A DNA stretch of 64,000 nucleotides from Pomphorhynchus laevis (taxonomy: Eukaryota > Acanthocephala > Palaeacanthocephala > Echinorhynchida > Pomphorhynchidae). The position numbers and the translations under genes are program-made. The notes beneath the pieces were generated by a model. The model did not search any database, was not told the DNA's origin, and was given only the letters and a program-made list of their open reading frames with translations. Positions 33,291-44,517 of the stretch are shown in pieces (position 1 is the first letter of the stretch; every line of letters starts with the position of its first letter). The DNA is taken from the NCBI GenBank assembly GCA_012934845.2, contig WNNJ02003812.1, positions 62,001 to 126,000 of the forward strand, given 5' to 3'.

Positions 33291-35164
33291 CTATGAGAGC
33301 GATACACTGTTCAGCGCACGCCGAAATTCTCGGATGTTCCGGCATTCAATTGCATATGACGGGAGTCTGTTCCAACTGTTTATTACTCGATCTCTGATAT
33401 CCTGATAGTGTCGATGGACTTTTCTACGATGTTTGAGCGTTAGTCGATGTCCACGTAATTTCTCGGAGTTGCGTAGGCAAAACATGAAGTTGCGGGGATG
33501 AGTGGGCGATAAAATTGCCCTCCAAACCGGCATAAGATCAGCTTTTACCAAACTTTCACAAACCGTTGAAACACCTAGGATTTCTAACTTCTAGTCAAAC
33601 AGCAGGTCTTTGACAGTGGGAACAAGACGAGTAGCCGACCGGAGAATTGATTCGTAAGCCACAATGTTCTTGCACAGATGTGGATACGCTGCGGGAGATG
33701 CGTATAGCATTCGAGATTCGATGAGGGCCTTGTATATTATTCTGAAGCTACATGCCTCTAGTGATCCAAAAGATCGTCTAATAATGCCAATAGTACGACG
33801 GCAATTAGCCGAAACTTTATTTACGTGAGCGCTCATATCGAGCGTATTAAGCGTAGATACCCATAAATCATCGATTTTATTTGTAGAATCAATCAACATA
33901 TTTCCAATTTTATAAGAACAACGAATGTCTGGGGAGTTGATCCGCATATGTCTACATTTAGTCGCATTTATCATCAGCCCATTAGATATACACCATTTAT
34001 TTATGGAATCCAGGTCTTTTTGAAGAGCGCTAACATCGGATTCATCATTGATTCGCCTCCAAACCTTAATATCATCTGCGTAGGTAACACATTCCGACGT
34101 TAAGTTGTTTGTAATATCATTTACATATATATTAAAGAGAGTCGGACTAATAGCCGATCCCTGCGGGACGCCTGTCGTCATTATTGAGTAACCAGAAAGA
34201 TAATGGCTTATCCGTACTGCAAACGAGCGGTTGCTTACGAATGATTGAATCTAGCGTAACAAAGAGCCCCGTACACCAATGTTAGATAATTTGTTTACTA
34301 GCAAATTGGGAATAACTCTATCGAATGCTTTCGATAAGTCTATAAATATCACATCTAATTTGGAACCACTCCTCATCGAATCCACCCAGCTTGCTCCCGC
34401 TTTTCCAAGGTTCGTTACCGCTGAGCGATTTACCCTAAATCCATGCTGACTGGGGCTGATGCGATTGTTAGCTTCAACGAAAGCGCTAAGGTGACGAAAA
34501 ATCAATTTTTCTAATACATTACAATTTACAGATGTTAGACTGACGGGACGGTAGTTGGAAACCTGGGATTTATCCCCTTTCTTGAAAATTGGACGTACAA
34601 TAGCCATAGTCCAATCAAATGGTAGATAATCTGTGTTTAGTGAACTTCTAAAAATAGAAGCTAAAGGAACGGATATTGCATGGTCCAATTCCTTTAAGAG
34701 TATTGGAGGTTTATGTCAGGATCTTACGCGGGGTTGCGGGGTAATTTAAGTAGCTTGTGCAGTACTTCATCGCTAATATCAATGTTAGATATGACTACTC
34801 CAGGTAGAAGTACATTGTGTGTAGTTCGGATTATACCATCGGGGGTCGACACTTTACCTTCTTTGATAACGAAATAGTCCATAAAATGGGCAGCTACATC
34901 AGTTGGGGAGGTCAAGATTGACCCATTGTCCGCCAATAGGTATGAACAATCTATCGGGTGTGTAAGACGTGTAAGTATGCTTTTGAAAGCCACCCAAGGA
35001 TTGTTATGAGTGGACCGGCATATATTTGAGATGAAACTGCGTTTTTTCTGTTTTTTTTTCAGAATAGAAACCGTATTCCTGCAATGACGGTAGTGTTCAA
35101 AAGAAAGTTCCCCTTTTTTGTACGCATGTAAACATCTATCACGGCGTTTGATTAGAGCAAGCAT
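33291..35164 (-). mobile_element. CR1-like LINE, reverse transcriptase part of ORF2 (broken)
   Basis: Four frames in order from 35164: a Lys/Arg-rich linker (LALIKRRDRCLHAYKKGELS), then 34688-34251 with AIVRPIFKKGDKSQVSNYRP, SPSQHGFRVNRSAV and IDLSKAFDRV, then 34181-33591 with TGVPQGSAISPTLFNIYVND, YADDIKVW and a full palm-thumb region, then 33551-33291 with LRGHRLTLKHRRKVH and INSWNRLPSYAI. Stops at 34251 and 33591 and one frame change near 34700 break it. The endonuclease is missing (5'-truncated). Confidence 0.85.
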
Positions 35165-35291
35165 TATTAAGCATTATATCTTAATAATTCCATTAAATAA
35201 TTTTTTATTTTCTTTCTTTACAGTATAATAATATTAAAATTGTCTTAACTAAATAATAAAATCTTGATATTTGTTATAGCCCATAAAATCC

Positions 35292-35519
35292 TTAGCCGGC
35301 TTCACTTCTCTCAGATTGTATGTGAAACGCTCGTGTGGAACGAGGGGCTCGTAAACAATTTGATGCCGCTCTGACAATGACTTATACTAATTTTGTTTTA
35401 AGTTTGGACAGTTCTTGGTTATAGCCGGAATGTTTGAGTGTGGCTATCTTTGTTGAAATTCTTTGAAGAATACTCCATGCGCTTTCACCTATTCCGCCAG
35501 AAGTAGAAAATACCAATGG
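35292..35519 (-). mobile_element. RLE-type LINE, C-terminal end of endonuclease
   Basis: The minus strand reads PLVFSTSGGIGESAWSILQR, ISTKIATLKHSGYNQELSKL, KTKLV, a stop, VIVRAASNCLRAPRS, ending at TAA 35294-35292. It matches the end of the 14647-17727 element (FSFSGGSGENATQLLRRASK...CIRGTRS). A separate insertion from the copy beginning at 35671. Confidence 0.8.
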
Positions 35520-35599
35520 GGAGAAATAATAATAATTTTTTAAATAAAATAATTTATTACAAAATTACATTTCGCAGGATACCCTGAAAAGGGCTACAT

Positions 35600-37050
35600 T
35601 GGATTATAATTTTACTTTTTAATAGTAACGGTTTTACGCGGTCATATGTGAAATAATCGAAATTGCTGATTTAAGTACATAATTGGCTTTCCTCTTGTTG
35701 AACGTGGAGATCGTAGACACACAGAGGCGGCCTGAACCAGTTCAAACAAGATTCTTTTTTTTTCAGCTGCGAGAGAGATTCCGCATATTTGCCCTCCGAA
35801 CTGCTGAAGGTTTCTGCGATTCGTGAGGCCAATCTTTTTAGAAAAAGAAGTGCGTCCCTACCAAAGCCCCCGTATGTCGAAAACACTATGGGTACAAACT
35901 TTGCACGTTCGACTATCTCCACCCGTTCGCTGTATTTGGCTCTTTTCCTTTTCTCATTGTACTCAAAGGCGGAATCGTTACTCTTACTGGCAGTCGATTG
36001 AGCAAGTATTGAAAATATATTTACGTCAAAAAACGTACGCTCAAATCGACTGCACTCGAGATCAGAGCACACTATATCCAGACGTGCATTGTCGTCCCGA
36101 GTGGTAGTTGAAGTTTCGAACTCCATTTGGGAGGCTCTACATATACAATTGATTCCATTCAACCGATCTAGAGTCCACCCATATCGTCTGCAAAGCCCAT
36201 CTCTGAACTGGGTTGCAGTTAATCGAAACTGTTGGTGACGAGGGGCAATGAACCCAGCCATGCAGATGCTCCTTCTCTTGATGCATGTGATATTACCTGG
36301 GAAACATTTCTGTCACTCTGAAATGATGTTTGACGCAAGCGATTACTAATAACATCCCAACCTTCGTTCGCAAGTCCTTTTAATGTCCTTGCCTGTAACG
36401 CCCGTAAATCTACTCCAATTAGGCCAGACTTGTAAGTATCACTGAGGGTCCTAGAAGAGATGTATGCCCTATTCGCAGAGACTGATTGGTCTTTAATTCC
36501 CAGTCCTTCCAAACCAAGTGGGGATGTCACTACTCTGATCTACTCTTCGTTCAAAACTTGATTCGTTATTAAGGGAATCAAGCGATCGATAAGGGCACTT
36601 TGGAGAGGCTCCAGGTCTGATGGCATGCAATCAACTGTCCTTGTGAAGTGCGACCATTTAAATTGAACTGATTTTGTCAAACCAGTATATGCTGCCTGAG
36701 GATCATAATCCGCAATAGTTGCCAATCTGTGACAGATCTCAAACCATTTTTCTGGTGCCCTCTTTGAGGCTGACGATATGTAAGTGTCCGTTCCGATGGG
36801 AACTCCTAAGATCGTAATGCCTTCGATTGAGAGATGGATCTGATCCGCCGGGAAGTCCATAGGACTTAGTAAGCTCCGTGAAAATAATTTGGTCTTCGAC
36901 GCGTTCACATGGTATCCATATTTTGGGACGAACTCATGTAAAATATTTTATACTGTATGTAAATCTGAGTCGGCCAACAAAATTTGCATCGTCTATAAAA
37001 TGGTGGAAATAATAATGAAGAGAAAATTTATTGCCATCGCGCCTCTCAGC
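35600..37050 (-). mobile_element. RLE-type LINE, 3' half (broken)
   Basis: From 37050 down: an RT active-site-like FIDDANFVGRL, NASKTKLFSRSLL, GVPIGTDTYIS, YDPQAAYTGLTKSVQFKWSH (36908-36540), then GLEGLGIKDQSVSANRAYIS (36530-36219), then the endonuclease (NARLDIVCSDL, RTFFDVNIFSILAQS, KRKRAKYSERVEIVERAKFV, STYGGFGRDALLFLKR; 36261-35671). The stretch between the finger start and the endonuclease is deleted (CICRAS runs straight to NARLDI). Frame changes at about 36910, 36535 and 36240. The tail AGCCCTTTTCAGGGTATCC on the minus strand at 35579-35600 and the T-rich DNA after it may be the 3' end. Confidence 0.8.
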
Positions 37051-37462
37051 TTCGACAAAATATAAAAAAGGAAAAATACAGTTACAATACATCAAATACA
37101 TTAAATTTAAACGGATGCTGATGTTAGACGTTGTACCAATATATTGCATCTTCTCTTGGTCATATACAATGCCCCTAATGCTTCTGCACTGTTCCTATAA
37201 AAAGGCCTCAGATAGATCGTGTACTTTACTTCATACGATCGATATCTTGCAAACTCAAATGCTACAAATATGGACATTCGAAAATATGAAGCAAGGACCA
37301 GCAAGCGCACAAACAAAATTTGCACGAACAGCACGACGATCGCGAATGTAAAGGAATGCGTATACGACAAATCTTATCGTGATACCCATGAGTAGAGAAA
37401 CGCCAAACCAATACCCGCTTACAATTGTTTGAATTTTTCCAATTCAATTGTTTGAATTTTTC

Positions 37463-37581
37463 AAATGCTGAAACAAATGTTTCAGCATTTTTTCCAATGC
37501 TGAAACAAAATTCCAATTGTTTGAATTTTTCCAATTCAGACAATTTTTCCAATTGTCTGAATTGGAGAAATTCAAACAATT
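37463..37581. repeat. Cluster of long snap-back hairpins
   Basis: AAATGCTGAAACA at 37463-37475 pairs perfectly with 37478-37490 (2-base loop). A larger hairpin pairs 37515-37545 with 37551-37581: 31-base arms, 30 matching, 5-base loop. Related words (CAATTGTTTGAATTTTTC) recur on both sides from 37421 to 37600. Confidence 0.85.
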
Positions 37582-37673
37582 TCTTCAATTGTTTGATTTT
37601 TTCCAATGTTGACAGGGAACTGGCGTTAAAAAGTGTTCGGGATCAATCCCCGATACTTTCTTGTTAAATATTA

Positions 37674-39056
37674 CTAGATTTGCAGTATAATTAACAGTTC
37701 GACCATATTAAGAAAACTGCGCAGATATACGGATAAAGGGGGAACAGCTGCCAAGGTAGAAACTAGTGTGCATGATGTCTTTGGTGAAACTCCCACTATG
37801 CGCTTTAAGAATCTTACCTGACATCTGTCGAGCTGCATGAAATTACCGGAAGTCAAATCATTCCATACAACGAAAAGACCATAACTAATCACGGGCAACA
37901 ACATGACTCTGAAATACCTCAATGCACCCTCGAATGAGAGAGACTCCCCAGATTGTGGATCAAACTCGTTGCCGTAATTATTTTTTTTCGCCTTGCGTTC
38001 CAAGTGATCAACAAAACTCCAACGCGAAGTGAGGTACATTCTTAGATAATTATACGAACGCGAAAATTCCAGCGGCTCGTTATGAACTGTAAGCTGATCA
38101 TGCTTGCACCGTGGATAACCCTTACGAAACTTGACGACTTTGGTCTTTTCGATGTTAACCTTCATTTTGTTAGATGTACAATAATGATATAACGCAACTA
38201 AGGCTCTTTGAGAAGAGGATATAGTATCCGACCTTATGGCAAGATCATCTGCATACATCACTGACCATACCCTATTGGAATTTCGACATAGGCAGTTTGG
38301 GAGGTCCATAACGAAGAAAGCAAAATGTAGGGGGCTAAGAGGATCTCTTTGCAAGACACCACGGTTTACGCAAAAGGATTGTGAAAACTGAATCCCGTCA
38401 AATATTCTAAGTGAACTTGGTTGAAGGATGCTGCTTATAAGTTGAAGAAAGCGGCCATATACTTTAGCGCCATGTTCAACCTTTCTCAATAATAAGTTTT
38501 GATCTTTGGAATCGAAAACCTCAAAGTCCACAAAAATCATGTAGAGTGATTTATGCGTTTCGAACTTTTCTAATACAAGTGCTCGTAAAACTCTCAGAGC
38601 ATCACTCGTACTTCTGCCTTGTCGAAATCCATATTGCTCAAATGGAAGTAATTGCTGCCGATATCTAATTAGTCTTATACAAACGATCTGCGTCAAGAGT
38701 TTGTATGATAGATTCAGGAGCGATATACCACGATAGGAATCAGGGAGATATCTATTACTTTTACCTTTTTAAAGAACCTTCACCATTCCCTCTCACCATT
38801 CCTGATGTAGCGGATCACCACATAGAAACGAGTTAAACCTGTAACCAATAGTTGCTAAGAAGTGGGAGAGACGATTTCAGATGTTCTACACATACGTCAT
38901 TGGGACCAGCAGCCTTTTTGTTTGCCATGCGTAACAGTGCTGATTCAACTTCCTCACTAGTAATCAAAGAGTTAATGGGATCTGAGTCTACCAACGTAAT
39001 CGGGATATTTCTAGTCGAACTTTGAATGTTATTTAGGACGACGATGTAATCATCAT
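37674..39056 (-). mobile_element. Non-LTR reverse transcriptase fragment, different LINE family
   Basis: A 340-codon frame at 38696-37674 has FEQYGFRQGRSTSDALRVLR, FVDFEVFDSKDQNLLLRKVE, RGVLQRDPLSPLHFAFFVMD, VMYADDLAIRS, MKVNIEKTKVVKFRKG and a C-terminal CQVRFLKRIVGVSP. Upstream on the same strand to about 39056, worn frames give EEVESALLRMANKKAAGPND and SYRGISLLNLSYKLLTQI. The sequence of the RT differs from the CR1-like copies here and looks closer to the RTE/I side. Endonuclease absent. Confidence 0.75.
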
Positions 39057-39057
39057 A

Positions 39058-40083
39058 ATAATTTATTTAACGTGGCAAATGCGTGCAAATTGCACGCTTA
39101 CATGACCACTAAGAAAAAAGAACAGCAGAAGTCACAGGTTAATTGTTGAAATGGAATTGGATTTGGCGTTTAAAGCACGGCATTGATGTTGATTGGCGGA
39201 TATGAATGGGCAGATGATTCCACGAGAGAGGAGCAGCCACAACGAAGGAGCGGAAGCCAAAAGAGGTAGAGTAGTTTGGGACATGTAAAAGAAGGGAATT
39301 ACGGGAACGCAGATCACAGTACACAGTACGATAATTGACGAGAAAAGGAAGGTAGAGAAATGAAGGGGTATGAGAAGTTATAAGGCAAAAAGAAATGATA
39401 AGAATACGAATTTGAACACGACAATAAATGGTAGTCAATCGAGAGAAACAAGATGGTGGGATGTATGATCAAAACGACGAAGATATAGGATAACTTGGAC
39501 GGCTGCGTTTATGATGCGTTGTAAAGGAAGAAGAGTGTATTTAGGTGAGTTGGAACATAGACTCAGACAGTAATCAAGTCTTGAGAAAATGAGAGAAGAT
39601 ATAAGAGTCATACATGAAGGAAAATCGATCAATCTACGAATTTGACGGAGGCTGCGGAGAATCAAGGTAGATGAGCGTACTTTATCTCTAACAAAAGGTT
39701 TAAGTAAAAGTCTTGTCGAAATGGAGGCCTAGGAAAACGAGATTGTCAACGATAGGAAGAGTTGTAGAATTTAATGATACGGAGGGAGGTTCTAAGCCGA
39801 GGCGTCGAGGTAGGATCCACATAATTTTAGATTTATCAAGATTCAGAGAAAGGCGAAGGGAAGAAATATGATTGGAAATTGAGACAAGACAGTCGGAAGC
39901 AGAAACACTAAGATCGTGAATACGATAAGCCGGTGCATGAGCATAGATGATAATGCCATCAGCATATTGCATAACATGGAAGTTAAATGTATGAAAAATC
40001 GAAGACAAGTTACCGAGAAGAAGAGATAAAAGCATAAGGCCTAATACTTAGCCTTGTGGAACACCGGACGGGATTGACGATAA
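39058..40083 (-). mobile_element. L2-like LINE, diverged copy
   Basis: From 40083: SGVPQG, a stop, then LLLGNLSSIFHTFNFHVMQY with ADG, LRLSLNLDKSKIMWILPRR, LPIVDNLVFLGLHFDK, then SRLDYCLSLCSNSPKYTLLP, LQRIINAAVQVILYLRRFDH, and the end FGFRSFVVAAPLSWNHLPIH. The minus-strand tail is at 39058-39110 with a worn version of the family hairpin. Several frame changes. Older than the 30-kb copy. Confidence 0.8.
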
Positions 40084-40640
40084 TAGTCCATAATATCACT
40101 TTATTCGACTTTCTTTTCGATGATCACCTTCCTTTAAATTATAAAATCGATTACTACCTCAGCCTTTTCGCCAATTCTTCAAAATCCATCATCCTACCCC
40201 TACAACGCATCATCAACTCCGCCGTTCGAGTACTCCAACGTCTCCACCGCTAAGACCACACATCTTACCTAACTCGCCTGGCCCACCATCCACATCTGCA
40301 TCTAACTTCGCCTTCTCGATACTTTTCGTCTCATCGATGTCGGCTCTCCATCGTTCATCAACCTCCCTTTCTTAGACGGCAATCGCTCGACTTTTCAATC
40401 GCTGGGTTCTCGTATTAGGAACGTATTACTATACGTTCCTAATTACTGCAATAACTACGGTCTCTGATCCTTCCTATCTGGCGTCTTCTCGCCTGGAATC
40501 AGCTATCTTTCAACGTCCGCAGCGCTACCTCATTTAACACATTTAAATACCTGCTCCATTTTCACCTTATCGACACATGACATGGTTTTTTTGTGGTCAT
40601 GTAAAATAAATCCACATTAAAATAAATCCTTTTTTACAGT
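40084..40640 (+). mobile_element. L2-like LINE, worn 3' copy
   Basis: Lies head-to-head with the copy at 39058-40083. Matches the family from TAGTCCATAATATCAC through KIDYYLSLFANSSKSIILPL, QRIINSAVRVL and the 3' tail, with internal deletions, one of about 130 bases near 40135. The tail hairpin is lost. Confidence 0.75.
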
Positions 40641-41578
40641 AATATTCTATGTAGATATACACCACGCTATGGGTGTATATCGTTCAAGCATCGGGTCAAT
40701 GTTTTAGCAAAACTGCACAAATTTTGGCCTTATTGTAATTAAAAATTGCGAACGTGCACATTTTTATTTAAAAATGTTTAATTTTGTGTTTTATATTCCA
40801 CTACAAACAGAAAAATAATTACAAATATTAAAATTTTAAAAATATTTAGAGAGACATGACCATCAGCGTAATCTGTATAAGTATAATCTTTATCTATAAG
40901 AATTAAACGTTTCTTTGCTAACAGATTTCTGTTCATTATTGAACTCTATTTCTTATCGGATACATCGTATATTATTTATGAGTCAATTTATAAATATTGA
41001 TTTCTATTTTAAATTTTTACTTTATATAAATGAAGTAGAAATTTTTACTTTATATAGAGGAAGTCGCCGCTTTTTCTTCAATGAAGCACTTGAAGCGACT
41101 GTGCCTAGCATGGATGGAGAATCGACACTCGCACTTCCACGGATATCTTAAATCCTGTTAGTTTAAATGATCTTGATGCGGACAATTTACTGATTACCCT
41201 AAATTAATTTGTAAACTTGTTTTTATCAGACAAAACAGCTTCTCAGCTAACGCCTTGTATTTAATAATATATTATCTCTAGGTAAATGGAAGAAGTTAAG
41301 ATGTAAGATTATTAGAAATAATTGTTGGTATCCGGATCGATATGTTATAAACGTCTTATTATGAATATGATCGCCACTATACTCGTTAAGTGTCTTCTTT
41401 CGCTCTTTTCCTCTTTTTCCTTGATATACGACATTTTTCATGTTATTTTCACATGGAAATATATTAAATCTAATGAATTTATTTATCTAATAAAAGTCAA
41501 ATCAAACGTTTTTGATCTACATTAATATATTTTATAATGCAAAATATTTGATGTTATATTTGGGATAAGCTGACGTGG
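40641..41578. other. AT-rich spacer with one arm of a direct repeat
   Basis: 41221-41275 (TTTTATCAGACAAAACAGCT...) recurs at 41917-41970 and so brackets the gag-like fossil. No gene supported. Confidence 0.45.
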
Positions 41579-42004
41579 ATGCATGCTTACAATGCCGTTT
41601 GTCGAGAGTTCCCTGCCCAATTCAAAAATAAGAAACAATATTCTATAAGCGCAATGAGTACGGTTAAAATTCAAAATGCAACCAAATCAAACTTCAATGA
41701 CTTTGCAGATAATTATGGCACCAATGTAGTTGCAGTCATTACGAAATGCATAAATATAGAGCATTCCAACATCGTCAATGCTATTGGTGCGGATCGACAA
41801 CAATTCATTGACGGCATAGGACACTTACCTGCGAAGGGAAAAGTATGCGATCATTTTAATGACATAGGACACTTCGCTAGTGTATGCCGCAGCAAAAACC
41901 TGGATTCGTGTTTTTTTATCAGACAAAACAGCTTTTCAGCTAACACCTTGTATGTAATAATAAAATCTTATATAATTATTTATTTTATTTATCATTATTT
42001 TTAA
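41579..42004 (+). mobile_element. Gag-like fossil of an LTR retrotransposon
   Basis: A short frame ends with a zinc-knuckle-like KGKVCDHFNDIGHFASVCRS, the pattern of Ty3/Gypsy-type gag proteins. No protease, polymerase or LTR is recognised nearby; the element is a small broken remnant. Direct repeats of about 55 bases at 41221-41275 and 41917-41970 lie around it. Family assignment rests on one motif. Confidence 0.45.
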
Positions 42005-42069
42005 TACTATATAGTATAAATTGATTTATACTATATATTAATTAATAGCGATTATATTATAATAATTTA

Positions 42070-42235
42070 TTACGTCATTATAATGAATTTGGCTTGTCTG
42101 CTATGCTGGGTCAAGGAATAGTAGCCGAAACCTGATAACATAGCAGTTACTCATAATGATCTCGAATCCTTATTCTTATACATCGTCTGTTATTTATTAG
42201 TCAATTCATCACAATTGACTTTTTAAATTTCAATT
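42070..42235 (+). repeat. Solo copy of the PLE structured 3' module
   Basis: Same order of blocks as in the PLE tails at 57.4 kb: GGCT (42091-42094) can pair with AGCC (42123-42126), CTGCTATG (42098-42105) pairs with CATAGCAG (42139-42146) across it, the 12-base joining stretch GAAACCTGATAA is kept, and the downstream CATCGTCTGTTATTTATTAG follows. No PLE coding sequence is attached. It ends about 320 bases upstream of the L14 start. Confidence 0.7.
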
Positions 42236-42557
42236 TTTAATTTTAACTGGATATTTATTTATCTTTATTTTTATTAATATATCGTATAACATACGTAAAC
42301 TCAGTTAGCTGATTTGATTTGTTCAACTGACAAGTTATTAGTGACCGGTGGACTTTGTTTTCCCGGTAATATTATCTCTGTAAGAAATATGAAACATTGT
42401 ATTCTTGATTCGACATTGTTTTTATGCTAATTTATAAGCAAGTTGAATGGATTTTATAATTATTTAATTTTATAATTATTAAATTATAATTTTTGTTTCT
42501 CTAATACTTCGTATCAATCTGCCATCACAATTTTTACAGAATAATAATAAAGACACA

Positions 42558-43013
42558 ATGCCTGTTGAGAAATTAGCAGAAATTGGACGAATATGTTTGA
42601 TTACTGATGGGTCATTAAAAAAGAATGTGTGCTGCATTGTCGATATTATTGATCCGAATCGAGCCTTGGTAGACGGTCCTGCAATGCGAAGAAGAGTAAT
42701 TCGATTCAGAGCATTACATTTGACAACGTTTAAAATTAATATTCTTCGTGGGGTTAGGCACTCAGTGCTGATGAAAGCTTGGAAAGAAGTTAATCTCAGC
42801 AGGACAATTGCGGATTCAATATTTGGCCAGCGATTGAAAGCACAAATTCGAAAAGACACAAGCAATGATTTTCAAAGATTTAAGAGCAGTTATGAGAAAA
42901 GGCGTATGAATAAACGTATCGATATGCTAGCTAAGAAGCTGATGTTAAAAGACAGTTCTAAAGGACGACGGAACACTGCCAGGAAGCTTAAAAAGTACGG
43001 TGCTAAAAAGTAA
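42558..43013 (+). CDS. RPL14: Ribosomal protein L14 (eL14)
   Basis: Structural protein of the large cytosolic ribosomal subunit. A complete 151-codon frame: the KOW-type start EIGRICLITDGSLKKNVCCI with DIIDPNRALVDGPAM, the central RFRALHLTTFKINILRGVRH, then SNDFQRFKSSYEKRRMNKRI and a Lys/Arg-rich tail ending KLKKYGAKK. Length is within the family range (longer than nematode, shorter than vertebrate proteins). The start is the first ATG, in context ACACAATGC. The coding part has no intron, which also fits a retrocopy, but there is no poly(A) tract after it and the frame is intact, so I take it as the real gene. It lies 1.1 kb upstream of RPS20 on the same strand. Confidence 0.9.
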   Translation: MPVEKLAEIGRICLITDGSLKKNVCCIVDIIDPNRALVDGPAMRRRVIRFRALHLTTFKINILRGVRHSVLMKAWKEVNLSRTIADSIFGQRLKAQIRKDTSNDFQRFKSSYEKRRMNKRIDMLAKKLMLKDSSKGRRNTARKLKKYGAKK

Positions 43014-44145
43014 ACCCAGCACGGATTAAACCGGATATCTTTTTCAAAAATTCAAAAAACCTTGCCTTTTTTTCATTTATAAATTTGATCTAGCTCAATT
43101 ACTTGCTCGATTGCTTGTTTCTGATTTGCCGCTCAAAGTCTCAGTCAAACTTGCATTACGACAAAGTAAAGAGTGATTTGATTTTGATAAATAATTTTTT
43201 AAAAACTTACGTTAACAAATTTAACTTCGACTTCAATTGACAACAACTATTACTTGTCAATTACTTTCGCAGTTGTCTGTATTGTCTTAATGAAGACGGC
43301 AATGTTGTCCTAATTGGCTAACTGATTTTTAATGTGAATGTTATTTTATCTTTAAGTGATCTTTAATATTTTCTACATTGAACCCAATTTATCCAAGTTA
43401 ATTCCAAATCTACAACAATGGCGGAGATATATTAACCATTGATTTGATTAATGGTTAACAAGAAGAATCCCACTTTATACTACCGATTTAAAACCTTGAT
43501 ATGTGATTGATATGTTAACTTACCAATATTTGTCGAAACCACATGCTTAACGGTATTTACCCGTTAGATATATTTTCCCTCAGTATATGTAAAATACAGG
43601 ATTCCAATTGTGCCGAGCAAAGTGAACTAGCCATAGCTGAGTGTTATCTAATCTTGATTTACCTTTGTAATAAATTGATTTTTATTCATTTATGACCATA
43701 AAGTAATCTATTATACGTAAGTCTCTGTGATTAAAATCAAGTCATTTCGAATTTGTTTATTTTGAAAATTAATAACACCTGGTAAATTAACCCACAATGA
43801 ACTTATGATTAATAATTAAATAACTAAAAATTAAAAATTTAATTATATTAATTTCATTTAATTAATAATCAATCAAATAACTCATGATTGCTTATTAAAA
43901 TATATTATATAATCAAATATCTAAAATAATTTATAAAAATTTGCAATTCAACAGTATCGCTTCCTTATAAATAGGCTGTTTGTTAGTTTTCCATTAGAAT
44001 TTGACACTAAACTCGAACTATCTAGTAATCTATATGATGGTTTGACGTGAATATTATGAAATTTTGATTCTTGATTAAAATTTAGATTTTTTTTAAATCT
44101 AGGTTTCAATCAATTTACATTTCAGATACAAAAACCTAAAAAGAC
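43014..44145. other. Intergenic between RPL14 and RPS20
   Basis: AT-rich, no coding signal. It should hold the L14 3' UTR and the S20 promoter. A TTTCAG at 44121-44126 just before the S20 start could be the acceptor of a 5' UTR intron. Confidence 0.45.
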
Positions 44146-44517
44146 ATGGCCACCGTGGATATGATGAAGAAACCCGCTGCATTGGATGAAGGAAGAAGAC
44201 CTAAAATGCAGTGTATTCGAATTACCTTGTCTAGTTCCAATGTCACTAGTATAGAAAAGGTTGCCAATGCATTGCTAAGAAGTGCCAAAGCAAACAATTT
44301 AAGGATTCGTGGTCCGGTTCCACTTCCTGTAAAGATTTTGCGTATAACTACTAGGAAAACACCGTGTGGAGAAGGCAGTAAGACATGGGATCATTTTCAA
44401 ATGCGGATTCACAAGCGGCTTATTGATTTATATTGCCCACAGGAACAAGTTCAAGGACTTCAATCGATTATAATCGAACCAGACGTTATCTCCGAGGTCA
44501 TTGTTCGTGATGTATGA
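44146..44517 (+). CDS. RPS20: Ribosomal protein S20 (uS10)
   Basis: Structural protein of the small cytosolic ribosomal subunit. A complete 123-codon frame with the diagnostic run [76 protein letters not shown] and a terminal [13 protein letters not shown]. Slightly longer than the ~119-residue animal average because of its N terminus ([18 protein letters not shown]). The start ATG has a strong context (AAGACATGG). No intron in the coding part. Confidence 0.95.
   Translation: MATVDMMKKPAALDEGRRPKMQCIRITLSSSNVTSIEKVANALLRSAKANNLRIRGPVPLPVKILRITTRKTPCGEGSKTWDHFQMRIHKRLIDLYCPQEQVQGLQSIIIEPDVISEVIVRDV

Noticed and set aside
42558-44517. RPL14 and RPS20 as processed pseudogenes
   Set aside because: Both frames are full-length and unbroken, no poly(A) tract or target duplication is seen, and short intronless ribosomal protein genes are common.
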